From Ophiostoma sp. CBS 140.51 (Eukaryota; Ascomycota; Sordariomycetes; Ophiostomatales; Ophiostomataceae): a DNA stretch of 55,960 nt. The DNA lies in NCBI GenBank assembly GCA_029298735.1, contig JANSLP010000220.1:1-55960 (forward strand). Reading direction: 5' to 3'. The notes beneath the pieces are model-generated. The model was not told the DNA's origin, searched no databases, and saw only the letters and a program-made list of their open reading frames with translations. The first letter of the stretch is position 1. The number at the start of each line of letters is the position of its first letter. Both the position numbers and the translations under genes were made by a program. Below, one piece after another: positions 42,569 to 54,147 of the stretch.

Positions 42569-45500
42569 CGCTGCGGTAGGGGTGGCACCGATCGCGGAGC
42601 CGAGTCGAGATAGGAGAAGGTAGTACGGAGGCAGGAGGTCCGATAAGGAGAGTTCGAGAAAAGGGGGGAATCGGTCGCGGGCGTATCCGTGCGGGAGTTT
42701 TTGGCGCCGTCGAGGTACAAACGACCGTTGGTTGGCGATGACAGATGCGACACCAGGGGGGGGCAAAAACCAAGAGGCAAATCGGGTATCAAGAGGTGTT
42801 TAGAGGGGATGGATGTGGCGATATGTCGAGATGGATAAAGAACGGTGAGGGGGGGAAGGAGGCAAAAGGAGGAGATGGAAGACGGTGATGATGCGATCAA
42901 GTGTTTTCTTTCTTCTTTTGGCAGGAACAAGAACAAGTCGTTGGATTGGACAAATGTTAGAAAAGAGCCAAGTCGTTCCTTCCCTTGTCTTTTGTTAATT
43001 GCCACTGGTCAATCGCTTTCCCATTTGCATATATTCTAAATGGTCCTATGGGCGATCAAAACATAAAAGATTGTGGAAGGAAACAAAAGGAGATAACTGG
43101 GGAAGGTGACGAGGGGGTAGAAAGGACTGGACAGCGAAGGTGAAGGAAGGCGAGGGCCGGAAGAGAAGAAAAAGGCGTGCCTCGTTCCAGAGAAGGAGCC
43201 TGGAAAGATTTCGAGTTTGTCGATTGTCCTACGAGGGAAACAGCCACCATCAACAGTCCGATACGTGATCGTTACGGGGGAAGGAGATGAAAAGAGAGGC
43301 AGAAAGCGCAGGGAAAGGACGATGGAGTCACAGCAAGAAACGCGCAAAAACCAGACACAAAATGATCGTTTTGGGATTAGGACTTCGTAGGACTTTCGCG
43401 TGGTGGATTCAGTTGGGGGAAACAGCGAGCGAGAAGAGAGATAAAAGAGGGGCGCGGGGGTCCACCGGTCTTCTTATTGGCTCATTTTGGCTACGGAGCG
43501 GGCAAGCAAGGTTAAAGAGTGAAAAAGGGTGCAGGCAGGAAAGAGCAGGAGAGCTCGCACCACACAGAAAAGGCAGGCGCTGTCAGCACGGGATTGGCTG
43601 CCTCTCAGTCTTTTCAGTCTTTTCAGTGTCTTGTCCGTCGCTATTCTCGTGGGAAGCCTGAGCCACGAAACAGAACAGGGTGCGGGATGGAACGAGACTG
43701 GTCGAATTTGGCGAGCAAGAAGCGACAGAAACGTAGCCAGAGGCAGTCGGGGCAGTGTTGGTTGGATGGCAGTGAAAAGAGACCCAAAAAATGCAAGGAA
43801 AAAGAGGCAGAGGGAGAGGCAGAAAAAGACGGGCAGACCGCAGAAAGTGCGAAAGTCCTGTGCCACCTCCGCTGTGAACATTCTGCCTTAACATATCTGG
43901 CCAATAAGAGGAAAGGCACGCGAGCACCGTAAGGCGGATTTTGTCCTCCCAAGAAGGCCGGGGAATGACGAGCACTTTATGGCCGTTGCAGCTGAAACGC
44001 GGAATACGAGAATCGATGACAGCAAGAAAGAGGAAAGGCTGCGGATCATTCGGTGGTAGGACTTGGAAGGACGAGGGAGGGACGGAACGAGAGAGATGGC
44101 AAACTGACAAGATGGCAGAACTCGAGAAGACTCGGGTAGATGCATCATCTGCATTAATGCATATTGGTGATCGCTATGAATATCATGGCCCATCTGTTGT
44201 TCCGTCCCCGGCCGCGCCTTCCGCGCGAACGTGGTTCCCGCACTTGTTCTTGTCGCTCCCGCACGGCTAGCACGTGAAATGCACGCGGATGGAGCAACTG
44301 TGCAGAAGCGTGCTTTCCGGATCTGGACGGGCAGCTTGGAGAGTGCAGCACGTCGTACTTTACTTGGATGCAGTCGTCTTCACACTTGAATGTGCATCTC
44401 CATCGCCGTACATTCAACGTCGCAAACACCACCAAAGCCAGGCCCAAACGGGTTCGGTGCACCAGACGAGGCCAGCAACATCGACGGTGAGTGAAACCCA
44501 GTCGGGCACATTCTACCGGCGGTGAGAACAACAAGAACGGCGAACAGCACCGAGATGCACCTCGACCAAACAGTTTGTTCTTCTTCGCGTTTATCTTTGT
44601 TGCTTTCAATTCTTCAACTTGTGTCTCTTCAACCTCGTGTGGCGCTTTGGTGTCTCGTTGAATTTTTATTTCGACGCCCCATTCCCGCTTCTCCCTCCCT
44701 CGTTGCTCGCTCCATTTCCTGAAGAAGCTCGGCATCTTTTATCACCATCCGTTGCCCAGTCTTTATCCTTCGATCCGAGTTGACTTGACGCCACCGCATC
44801 TTGGATGAGACGGTTTGGGCTCTTGAGGTTATGGGGCCGCGCCAGAGACATCCACGGACAAGTAGAAAAAGCGTTGAACAACGCCACGAGAGATAAAAGA
44901 CACGAAAGAGAAAAGAAGAAAAAGAAATACTACGACGAACTCCTCCGTGCAGGAAACAGAAAAGAGAAAGGCGCGGATAGCAAGGCAAAGCGGGCCCCAA
45001 CAAATCCAGCAATCGTCAATCTCGAAATTGAAAATGGAGACCCAAGTCTGCGAGTCTCCAAGTCAACTCAAATTCAATGCATCTCCGTCGACCACCAGTG
45101 CCGCTCGGAACTGCACAGTTGTGGACATCCAGCGCCAGTTGTCTTGGCCGTGAGATTGAGATAATAACAGATAGCCCTCGTCACATATATTGGCGCGTTC
45201 CTGTCGTTTCTGCCTCTACTGCCAGTTCTGCCCGTTATGTCTGTGATATCTCCTTGTGCGCCAACTGGCCCGAGGCAGGTGTGGGCGAGCAAAAGTCGAG
45301 GAGATGAGAAGGATATCCGTCGCCATACGCAGCGTCACATCGCCAAGACAGCCGACCAACAGACCGTCAGCTTCTTTACCCTTTTCTTCGCTCTGTTTAC
45401 GCTTTTTTCGCCTCTTTCGTCTCTCATTTTCTTCAAGCGCCCGTTGGCAAAAAGAAAAAAGTAAAAAGAAGAAGAAAAAGAGACGAAGTTACTTGGAAAA

Positions 45501-48160
45501 CGCACCAGCCGAGAAGAGAACCAGCTGAAGCAACCAAAAGAACCCAAATCCCAAATGCACCCTTCTCCCCCCCAAAAAAAACGCGTCTCTGCCCAGCGGG
45601 AAGCCCGCTCTGCCCCTAGACTCAACCATTGGGCCCACGCTATCTCGGTCATCTCGCCATCTGTTGCCATATGGCGCAGGACCCCGAAGATGTTAAAAAT
45701 TATGTGCAAAGTGCAGAAACGTGCACACTTTGCGACTTTGTAAACTTCCAACAGGCGACTTCCAGGGGACTTGGACCGCACCACGCGGGATGCGCCTCGT
45801 TCGAGGCACGAGACCTGAGACAACCAACAGCTCAGAGGCTTGAAAACAGACTCGACAGACTCGAAAGATGCAAGCACAAAGGATGCACAATCAGGACCGA
45901 GACAGGCCAACATCCCATTCATCCCACGCCCGTTTCTCACGATGTCCGTCTTTGTGCACAACTCTTCGTATATCGTACTCTTCTCACCCACGTTCTCACC
46001 ATCGCCGTCTCGTGTGACCTCCTAGCCTTCACCGTTCGCCTCCCACCTCACCAGACAAATCTGCTCAGCGCCCGTTCAGCGCCATTGTGCATCGCCATCT
46101 CCAGCTAGCCCGTTCCCTCTTCTCCATATATGTCTGCACACTTTCGTAGTCTGCATCGTTGTCTCTCCTCTCTCCACTCCACCTGGAGGAGTTGATGGCT
46201 CCTCTTTGCCCAGACAACTCTCCGCCAACGAAAGCACAGGAAAACAGACAGTTCATGCTGCAAGTGTTTTGTGCCTCTCCTTCCCATCTCCTCACACCTT
46301 GAGCGCACCTTCAACGCCCTCGAAATACCCTGGGGCCACGCAAGGACGTAAGGCCCTGCCCCAAAACCATCCTAGCGCCCAAAATAAAACCACGCCTTCT
46401 GCACCCTAGTCCACCCAAGTATTGGATTCGCTCCGTGCGCTATTGGGCCCTAAGCTGGGGTTTGCAGGCCGTGCGTGTCGTGCCAGCTAGTGGCGCCAAC
46501 TCTCCAACTCTTGGTGTCTTCCACTCGTCGTGCACCCTTTTCTGCAGCCTTCCCAGCTTCCTTCCGCTACTCTCGTGGTCTCCTCCCACCATCGCCCTTT
46601 GTCGTTTTTACTTTTCGAGCTATGCAAGGGAGGGGACACCATCTTACGCAACCGTTCCGTTGCAAAATAGCGAAAAGACAAGGGTGGGACCTTGCTGCTG
46701 CATGTTTTCTGGCGTTTCCTTTTCTTCGCGTCGATGCACCTTCGTATGGGGGGATGGAATCTTTAACGGGGTCTTTTTTTCGTGCATTAAGGTGCTCATT
46801 GTTGTCTTGTTGTTTCTTGATGTTTCTTGTTGAATCTTGTCGTTGTGTTGTGTTGTATCTTGATTTCGAGGTAGGCCATGGCGTGTCTGCTTCTCAAGCT
46901 CTCTTCTCGGGGGCAACATGCTTGCATCTGTATCTCACAGTCGTCTTGAGAATGGGTGTACTCAGATACGTGTAAGTGCGTTTGTTAGTGTACATCCATC
47001 AACGAGGTAATTCAAGACAAGAAACAGCCGACTGCCACCGAGCCATCTTGGCGAGGTTTTGCCCGTGATGGAGGGTTGGTCGTTCCTTCCGCCCAACCCA
47101 ACCCAACCTGTTTGCTTACCATCCCATCGCGCCTTCCAAGTCCCAAGCGGCCGGGTATCTTGTCTACTTTTCCTGTCTGCTCGTTTTTTTCTCTAATCGT
47201 TCGTAGTTTCCCGTTTTGATTGCAGCTTCTAATTGCGGGCAGGTGCGACTTTGCATATATCTCGCTCCTTCCTCAAGATCCAATTCCCACGTCCATATCT
47301 CGAGCTCCTCTTCCCCTTTTTCTGTCTTCATCATTCTCCAACATTCTCACCTTTGTTGTCCCGTACTTTTACACCTCACTAACCTTTCCCATTCCGCTTT
47401 CTCAACGTTTTCTCTCCCCCTCTTCATCCCTTTGTTCGTCTCCGCGGCAGTCCAGAAGCCTCCCGTCCACCGTCACGAACCATGCAGCCGGCCGCCAGCT
47501 ACGCCCAGTAGCTCCGTTGCCTCGTCCTTTTTCGATCCCTCGTCTCCTCTTCTCCTCATCTCGTTGACGCCTCCATCTCACAACGATCCAATCGTCGTGC
47601 ACGCGACCCCGTCTGAGCTTCACACGACTCTTGTGGCGGTCTGCAGTCTTATCCTTTTCGGTCGTCTTGACTGTCTCGTTTGTCCCTTTTCACACAAGCG
47701 CCGCCTTGCGTTCAGGTCGCCAATTTGACGTCGTGCCAAGATACAAATCCCTTCTGCCTCCTCCCACACCCAATCACCCCCCAAATCACTACCCCCTCTC
47801 ATAACTTTTGGCTCCTTTGCGAAAAGGCAGGGAAAGGGTCTTGTTGGCCTGGCCCGGTCTAGCCCAGTCGACAAAACGCCCAGCTGCTTTTATTCCAATT
47901 TGGAACCCAAATAAAGGAGACAGCCGCCAAAAGCCAAAAGGGAACGACCAACTGCTCGAGGCACGAGAAATAAAGAGGAGAGTTCTTGCACCCCTTCTTT
48001 TTTCGTTACTTCGTCGTCTGCAACGTCGAAACGATCAAACATCGAAACATCGGAAAGAAATATAGATAGTGGACACCCAGTCTACTTATATTTCTGGGTC
48101 TTTTTGTCCTTTTATTATCTTTTTCTTTTGTCGACCGTCCCCCCTTTGTCGCCTCCCGCA
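42569..48160. other. 5.6-kb region without recognisable genes
   Basis: From 42569 to about 44150 the + strand is G/A-rich, so a minus-strand transcript would carry a pyrimidine-rich leader into the zinc-finger gene. From about 46000 to 48160 the + strand is C/T-rich, matching leaders of plus-strand genes. The centre (about 44200-45900) is mixed. Open frames are short or low-complexity. I find no tRNA, no transposase-like sequence and no spliced family match. Long 5' UTRs with introns, or a non-coding RNA, are possible. Confidence 0.5.
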
Positions 48161-48722
48161 ATGCTGTCCGTCGTTCATCGCCCACCCGCAAACCTAGCCT
48201 TTGGCCTCTCGTCCAATGAGATGGACGGGTCGCACCACATGGCTGCCATCATGGAGGTTGATCTGAGAGCCTGTCAACCCAACACGCTGGTCGACAGGAT
48301 CAACGCCGTACCGGCCTTCAAGACAAGTGCTGGTGAGTTTATTCTTTTTTACGCCTTTTTTACGCATTTCATTCCCCTTCTTTGAGTTTTCTTTTGTTCT
48401 TTTTTCGCCTTCCCTGTCGTTCTTCGCGCTTCTGTCGCGTGTCCTCCCGCCCTTTTTTTGCAAATCTGCTCCGCCCTGAGGATCTGGAACCTTTCGAACG
48501 TCGACCATTGTACGGAGTACAGCAAAGAACCTGTCATCCCGTGTAAAAAAAAAAAAAGAGCTGTGCCTGCCTCGGTCAGTCAACTGGGACTCTGAATTTC
48601 TTAGCTTGCTGGAAACAATAAAAGGGTCTTCGTGTCTTCTTTTTCAAGCTTTTCTTGTCACTTGCACCATCTTACTTTCCAAAGCTCTTTTCTTGAAATT
48701 ATCCTACAAGACCCATTTCTAA
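48161..48722 (+). CDS. doubtful small spliced ORF upstream of the GNAT gene
   Basis: An ATG at 48161 opens 57 codons whose sequence looks coding: GC-rich third positions and a balanced composition (for example S-N-E-M-D-G-S-H-H-M-A-A-I-M-E-V-D-L). It runs into a good donor G|GTGAGT at 48333. One possible acceptor (CGGTCAG at 48573-48579) extends the frame to TAA at 48720-48722, giving 104 aa. The second part is T-rich and unconvincing. No acceptor joins exon 1 in phase to the downstream GNAT frame. It may be a short independent protein, a uORF-containing first exon of the GNAT transcript, or an exon of a gene I cannot assemble. Family not recognised. Confidence 0.3.
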
Positions 48723-48780
48723 TAGCAGACCAGCCTTCTTCTCATTTCTGCGGGCCAACCTCGTTCTCCCACACTCCGAG
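48333..48780. other. probable intron and leader before the GNAT gene
   Basis: T-rich DNA after the donor at 48333, with an A13 run near 48546-48558 and several AG acceptor candidates (48580, 48726, 48729). The last 60 bases before 48781 look like a normal leader. Most likely this is transcribed leader with an intron upstream of the GNAT start. Confidence 0.45.
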
Positions 48781-49710
48781 ATGTCTTCCAATGCCAACAC
48801 CCCGGTGCTGGGCCCTGTCGCCCACGCCAGCAAGGGCAGCAGCACCGCCACGACCACGACCACCACAGCCGCAAAGCCCGCGACAAACGGCGCGGCGGTG
48901 ACCTTGGACGACATTCCCCCTCTGACGCTCGGCGTTCTTTCGGAGCGCGCCGACAAGGTTGACGCTCTGCAGCTTGTCGCCGACAGCATTGCGCAGCAGC
49001 GCCAGACTGCGTCGCGCAGTATGGTTTTTCACCCACTCAGTCTTGCCGGCCTGGCCGTCGGTCTGGGTGTTGCCTACAAGCTGAACCCCCGCTCCGATCT
49101 GGGCATGACCATGACTGTCATGTCTGGTGTCATCATGACTTACCTCATGAGCATCCGCTACTTCAGCGCTCAGTACATTCCCATGGCCGAGAGCCTGAAA
49201 TGGGATTGGATTGTGCCGAAGAATGATGACGGTGAGGTCGTGCCAGATGCTGAGGAGGACACGGTCATTGGCGCCCGGTATGGCGAGGAGATGATTGGCG
49301 CATTAGTCCTCCGGTTGGTACCGTTTGCGGGCGGCGAGCAGGGCTCCAGCACATCCGCCGCCGCAACATCTGCATCCACCACATCCTCGCGGAAGAAGAA
49401 CAGCAAGACCTCCCAAGCTGCCAGCAACGCCCACCTCAAGGGTGGCCACGGTGTTGTGCGCGCATGGACGACCCGTCTCCGCTACCGCCGCCGCGGCATT
49501 GGCGGCGATCTGCTGCAGGAGGCCATCCAGGTGACGCGCGAGCGCTGCGGCAAGGACGCCAACATTGTCTTTGCCGAGAACCACGCCAACAGCGTCATGG
49601 TGGTGCCCGAGATGTTCAACTCGCCGTTCCGCCGTGTTGAGCAGTGGGCCGTCGGTTTCCTGGAGAAGGCTCTGGCCAAGCCGGAGCCGGAGCCCGTCGA
49701 GAAGCGTTAA
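48781..49710 (+). CDS. membrane-associated GNAT-family acetyltransferase-like protein
   Basis: Single exon, 309 aa. The N-terminal ~45 residues are Thr/Ala-rich, followed by a helical segment D-D-I-P-P-L-T-L-G-V-L-S. Two adjacent hydrophobic spans (about 80-98 and 103-125) with the short loop N-P-R-S-D-L form a membrane hairpin. The C-terminal part resembles a GNAT core, with the acetyl-CoA motif R-x-x-G-x-G/A seen as R-R-R-G-I-G-G (residues 236-242). It ends F-A-E-N-H-A-N-S-V-M-V-V-P-E-M-F-N-S-P-F-R. Position of the spans before the GNAT core recalls NAT8-like enzymes, but the substrate is unknown. A Ser/Ala-rich insert (about 183-215) splits the core. The ATG at 48781 is the first in a frame open only since 48697. 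It converges on the coiled-coil gene. Confidence 0.8.
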   Translation: MSSNANTPVLGPVAHASKGSSTATTTTTTAAKPATNGAAVTLDDIPPLTLGVLSERADKVDALQLVADSIAQQRQTASRSMVFHPLSLAGLAVGLGVAYKLNPRSDLGMTMTVMSGVIMTYLMSIRYFSAQYIPMAESLKWDWIVPKNDDGEVVPDAEEDTVIGARYGEEMIGALVLRLVPFAGGEQGSSTSAAATSASTTSSRKKNSKTSQAASNAHLKGGHGVVRAWTTRLRYRRRGIGGDLLQEAIQVTRERCGKDANIVFAENHANSVMVVPEMFNSPFRRVEQWAVGFLEKALAKPEPEPVEKR

Positions 49711-49987
49711 TCGAACGACGAAGTTGAAACCCGACGAAGCGCAAACTCAAACCTTGAAAACGAACAAAACGAACAAAAAACGGAGTGACGTAATGGAGTC
49801 AGCGGATGGAACTCGCAGGGTGCTGCAGCGCTGTGCCAAAAGAAGACGGTGGTCACGCGCTCACCCATTTCCTATCTTACCTCTCATATTTCCATTTCTC
49901 TTTTTCCAACCCAAAAAAGCTGCTTTCATTCTTTCTCAACACATATTTCCTTACTAATAACTCAGAAACCAAACAAACACCAGCCGC

Positions 49988-52107
49988 TTACGCGAGGAAA
50001 CTAGCGTTCACGCCGCGACGGTCGCGCTTCAGTGGTGAGAAGCTTCCGCCACCGACACCACCACCACCAAACGCATTCCGCATACCACCCAGCATCGTCC
50101 GCTTACCAGCACCCGTCTTCATCACCCGCTTCACACCGGCACCACCAGCCGGAGCTGCCGCAGCTGACACGGCAGACTTTGGTGGCCGTGCCAGCGCACC
50201 GTCCTCTCCCATACCATCGTCATCATCTTCGTCAAACACCGTCTTGCTGCTAGCACCGAGAATCTTGCGCTTCTTCTTCTTTGGCTCAGCCTCAGACGTG
50301 GCTTTGGCCTTGGCAACAGCCGGCGCCGCGCTCTTCTTGACCTTCATCGTCATAGCACCAGTCGCGCTCGCTGCTGTTGCTGGTGGTGGCCGGTTTTCCT
50401 GCTCGACTGCAACAGGCTCCTCAACGACTGCCTCCTTTGCCTTGGTCACCTCAACAGGGGCCTTCTTGAATGGTGCCTCGTCAGCAGGAACAGGCTTGCC
50501 CTCTGCTGCTGTGGGCTGCACCTTCATATTCTTCTTAGAAATCGGCGCATCACCCAGGACCTTCTCCTTAGGAGGCCGGCCACGCCGCTTGGCGCCAGCT
50601 TCAGCGTTTTGTACTGCCGCCTTGGCTGCGGTGCCAACAGAGGAGGACTCAGAGATGTCGACGGAAGAGAGCGTGGCGCTGGCAGAAACACGGCGGCCCA
50701 TAATCGAGTCTTCGGGCAGCTCGCTGTCTTCGCCAGGGAGTGTCGACTCGGCCATCAAAGACTCGACGACAGATGTTGACTTTTCGGCAACAGACTTCTC
50801 GGCGTCCGATGCCTTCGACTTGTCTGCGGCGGCAGCTGGAGCAGCAGCGGCAGCTGCAGGAGCGGCATCGGCAGACTCGTCCATGGGGTTGGTGGTCTTG
50901 TTGAGGAAGGGCGTGATGGAGAAAGTCGACTTCTGCACGGCAGCCGCGTCGAATCCCCTCTTCTTAAGCGGGCGCTTCGTGCGGCCTTCGTTGCCGATGC
51001 CAGGTGTCTGCAGAATCAATTCGGGGCCGCTGGGTTCTTCTGCGCGGCGTTTCTTCTGGCCCTTCGTCTGAACCTTTGTCGTGATTGTGCCTGCAGCCGT
51101 TGCAGCAGTCTTCAGCTTCTTGATGCCCTCCTTGGCCGTTCCGGCAACAGCAAAGTGTGCCGGCTTGTCTTGAGCAGCCGTCAGCTCAGCGCGGGCGCCC
51201 TTGAGCTCCTCCCGCACCTCTCGTAACTTGGACTTAAGATCGCCAACACGCAGCTCGAACACGTCGATTTGGCCACGCGCCTCGGCCAGCTCTGTCTCCA
51301 GAGCCTTTCTGGCACGCAGGGCCTCCTTCTTCTCGTCTTCAACTGCCCTGGCGATCTTGTCCGCGTCAGAAGTGCGGGCCTCTTCCTGCTCACGCTGCAT
51401 CTTCTCCCGTGCCCGCTTCTCGTTGACGAGCTTCTTCTCTAGATCTTGAATTTGCCGCCGAAGTCCCTCCTCGGCTTCGTTGTCGTCGTTTGCCGTCTGC
51501 TGGCGCTGTGCTGCCGTGGCGGCGGCGCGTTGTGCGGCACGCTTCTCGTTAGCAAGCTCAACCTCGAGCGCGTTCAATTGCCGCTCAAGCGCCAGCTTCT
51601 CGGACAAAACGTCCTTTTGGTGTGTGAGCTGCGAGCGCAGATGCTCAATTTCGGGCTTCAGCACGGCAATCTCGCGGGACAGCGCCAGCTTCTCGGTCAG
51701 CACCTTGGTCGAATCGCTTGTCGCGCTGCTGAGAGACATCAGCTCGGTCCGGAGTGCCGTGTGTTCGCGGGCCTGGGCTCGTAATTGGTTGTCCTGCTCG
51801 CGGCATTTGTGGTTGAGGCCGTCGAGCTGGCGTTGCGCGTCGTCGTACTGCGATGTGAGGGACCCGACGCGGTCGCCGAGCGACGACACCTGGTCCTTCA
51901 GCTGGCCGTTCTCGTCCTGAAGGAGGACCACCTGCATCCGGTGCCGCCGCACATCGTCGTCCTTGGCTATGAGGCCCTCCTGGTGCCGGGCTTCGAGGTA
52001 TTTGAGGCCGAGCTCGTGGCTCGTCGTGGATCTCTGTAAACTGTCAGCGGTCGATGTCCTTCGTCCAACTTTGTCCGATGAAGAGGGCGTACCTTGTCGA
52101 TATCCAT
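49988..52107 (-). CDS. long coiled-coil protein with Lys/Ala-rich C-terminus
   Basis: Two exons: 52107-52093 (only 15 nt, M-D-I-D-K) and 52033-49988, separated by a 59-nt intron (GTACGC...TTTACAG), give 686 aa. Joining them yields M-D-I-D-K-R-S-T-T-S-H-E-L-G-L-K-Y-L-E-A-R-H-Q-like sequence without the leader-like residues found if the second exon is simply extended upstream. Residues ~15-310 are almost continuous coiled coil with heptad Leu and many Glu/Arg/Lys (for example D-E-N-G-Q-L-K-D-Q-V-S-S-L). The second half is Ala/Lys/Ser-rich, disordered and basic, ending S-P-L-K-R-D-R-R-G-V-N-A-S-F-L-A, with possible nuclear signals (K-K-K-R-K). I do not recognise a named family; a structural or chromosome-associated role would be a guess. 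Confidence 0.82.
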
Positions 52108-53033
52108 GGCTGTTAATGTCGGCTCGCGTCAATGGCGCAAGAAAGCACAAAAGAAAGACGCGGTGAAAACAACAATCAACACGAAAAGAAGGAGAAAATG
52201 AAGATGGATGAAGAAAGGATACAATCCCCAGTAACGAATACTCAATGGCTCAAAATGCGTCGTCCAATATGGGACTCTGATCGATAAGAAAGACGCCTGT
52301 CGTTGAAATGTTGAAGAGGCAAATTGCGTCCACAGCAACGGGGTAGAGACAAGAGGCGACGGGGCAGAGGGGGGAGAGGAGATGGTTGAGGGAGAGAGAT
52401 GGACAGTGCGTGCCTTCCAGGGTGGGCTAATGTTTTGGTCGCTTCGTTGTTTACTTCCTGTCTGTAAACAGACTAGCGTATATTATATTATGTCAGCCGC
52501 GTGCCACACGCCACAGTTTGTCTCTGCCTCCTGCCAAGGATGACGCAGGTTAGAGAGGACCGGATCGGCGCTAAGATGGTCCGCGACTGAGAAACAGCTT
52601 GCGTCGTCGGTAGAGAGCGTGGGGCAGTCCTGCAGCCAATCAGGGACTCCAAACAGCTTAAGGCGTACGTGGTCAGGGCCGCGCGCAGGAGGTGCACGTT
52701 GGCGTATTGGGGGAGAGCACCAGTTCAGGAAAGAACAGCTTCGCATTTCGAGACACGACGGTCCATCGAGCATCGACAACCGACAATTGACACTTTTCCG
52801 TCCACAACCCAGCCCCCTCGATCCGACGACTCTCCAACATCGAGGAGTACATCAATTGAAAGGGTATTATTTCTCGACGCCTACTAGATCGAATTGCATT
52901 CGACTGCCTCTCCTTTTCTCGAATACCTCGAACCCGACCTCAGCTCTTTCGGTCCCCTTTTTCTTCGATTCTCGTCTTTCTCTTTTCATCGTTCATCTGT
53001 TATTATATCTCAACTACAACCACAACCGCGACA
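52108..53033. other. divergent promoter of the coiled-coil gene and OST3
   Basis: Purine-rich on the + strand near 52108-52220 (leader of the minus gene) and C/T-rich near 52800-53033 (leader of OST3). Promoter DNA lies between. No gene is recognised; frames at 52483-52887 show no family features. Confidence 0.6.
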
Positions 53034-54147
53034 ATGCGCTGGCTTTCGCTTCTCGCGTCCTCGCTGCTGTGCACGAGTGGCCTGGCCGCCAAGAAGGCCG
53101 CCGGCGACACCTTCCAGCAGTTCCACTCCAAGCAGCTCTCGTCGACCCCCGTTAAGATCGCGGACACTGCCTACCAGAAGCTCGTGGCCAGCACCCCGCG
53201 CGACTACAGCACCGCAGTCCTGCTGACAGCCATGGACGCCCGCTACGGCTGCCAGCTGTGCCGCGAGTTCCAGCCCGAGTTTGATCTGCTGGCCCGCAGT
53301 TGGACCAAGGGCGACAAGGCCGGCGAGTCGCGCCTGATCTTTGCGACTCTCGACTTCAACGACGGCCGTGACACCTTCATGTCCCTCGGTCTGCAGACGG
53401 CCCCCGTCTTGCTCTTCTTCCCAGCCACCTCCGGCCCCCACGCCGTCTCCTCGCCGGAGCCCCTTCGTTACGACTTCACAAACGGGTAGGTGGTTATTAA
53501 GGAGGAAGTGAAAGGAGAAATAGTAACAGGCTTGCTAACACACGTAGTGCCGGCCCCGCCGAGGTGGTCCACCACTGGATCTCCCGCCAGCTTCCCGACC
53601 GCCCGCACCCGCCTGTCAAGCGCCCGATCAACTGGTTCGCTTGGATCACGAGCATCACCATCCTCCTGGGCTCGGCCACCGCTCTGTTCGTTGCCTGGCC
53701 GTACGTCCTGCCGGTGATCCAGAACCGCAACATCTGGGCTGCCATCAGCCTCATCTCGATCCTGCTCTTCACCAGCGGCCACATGTTCAACCACATCCGC
53801 AAGGTTCCTTATGTTGCAGGTGATGGCCGCGGTGGCATCAGCTACTTTGCCGGTGGTTTCCAGAACCAGTACGGTATGGAGACGCAGATTGTTGCTGCCA
53901 TGTGTAAGTTCCTCTCCCTTTCCATTCTATATCTAGTATTATCCCTATTCTAACACGTATAGACGGACTCCTATCGTTTGCTGCCATCTCTCTTGCGGTT
54001 AAGGTTCCCAGAATAGCAGACGAGAAGGTGCAGCAGGTCGCTGCCCTCATCTGGGGTGCAGTCATCTTCTTCGTGTATAGCTTCCTGCTGAGCGTGTTCC
54101 GCATGAAGAACGGCGGCTACCCTTTCTCTCTGCCGCCGTTCATGTAG
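53034..54147 (+). CDS. ost3: oligosaccharyltransferase subunit OST3/OST6
   Basis: Three exons, 53034-53485, 53548-53903 and 53963-54147, give 330 aa; introns of 62 and 59 nt have GTAGGT/GTAAGT donors and CTAAC branch sites. A signal peptide (~1-18) leads into a lumenal thioredoxin-like domain with the C-x-x-C motif C-Q-L-C at Cys73 and Cys76. Four membrane spans follow from about residue 190, with the family stretch S-G-H-M-F-N-H-I-R-K-V-P-Y between spans two and three. The C-terminus is K-N-G-G-Y-P-F-S-L-P-P. The subunit acts in the ER, where its thiol-disulfide domain holds substrate proteins during N-glycosylation. Length agrees with yeast Ost3 (about 350 aa). The ATG follows a long pyrimidine-rich leader. 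Confidence 0.95.

Noticed and set aside
42569..42773. Extension of the zinc-finger gene's main exon straight upstream without the intron
   Set aside because: The alternative first exon (42414-42568) has an ATG, a consensus GTAAGT donor and an in-phase CTAAC/CACAG acceptor; the unspliced extension reads as Pro/Arg/Ser filler.
45629..46108. 159-codon open frame in the gene-poor region
   Set aside because: No codon bias, no start context and no recognisable domain; similar frames occur on both strands nearby.
48161..49710. Joining the ORF at 48161 to the GNAT gene as one protein
   Set aside because: Exon 1 ends in phase 1; within the open part of the GNAT frame (from 48697) the AG sites at 48710, 48725, 48728 and 48780 are all in the wrong phase.
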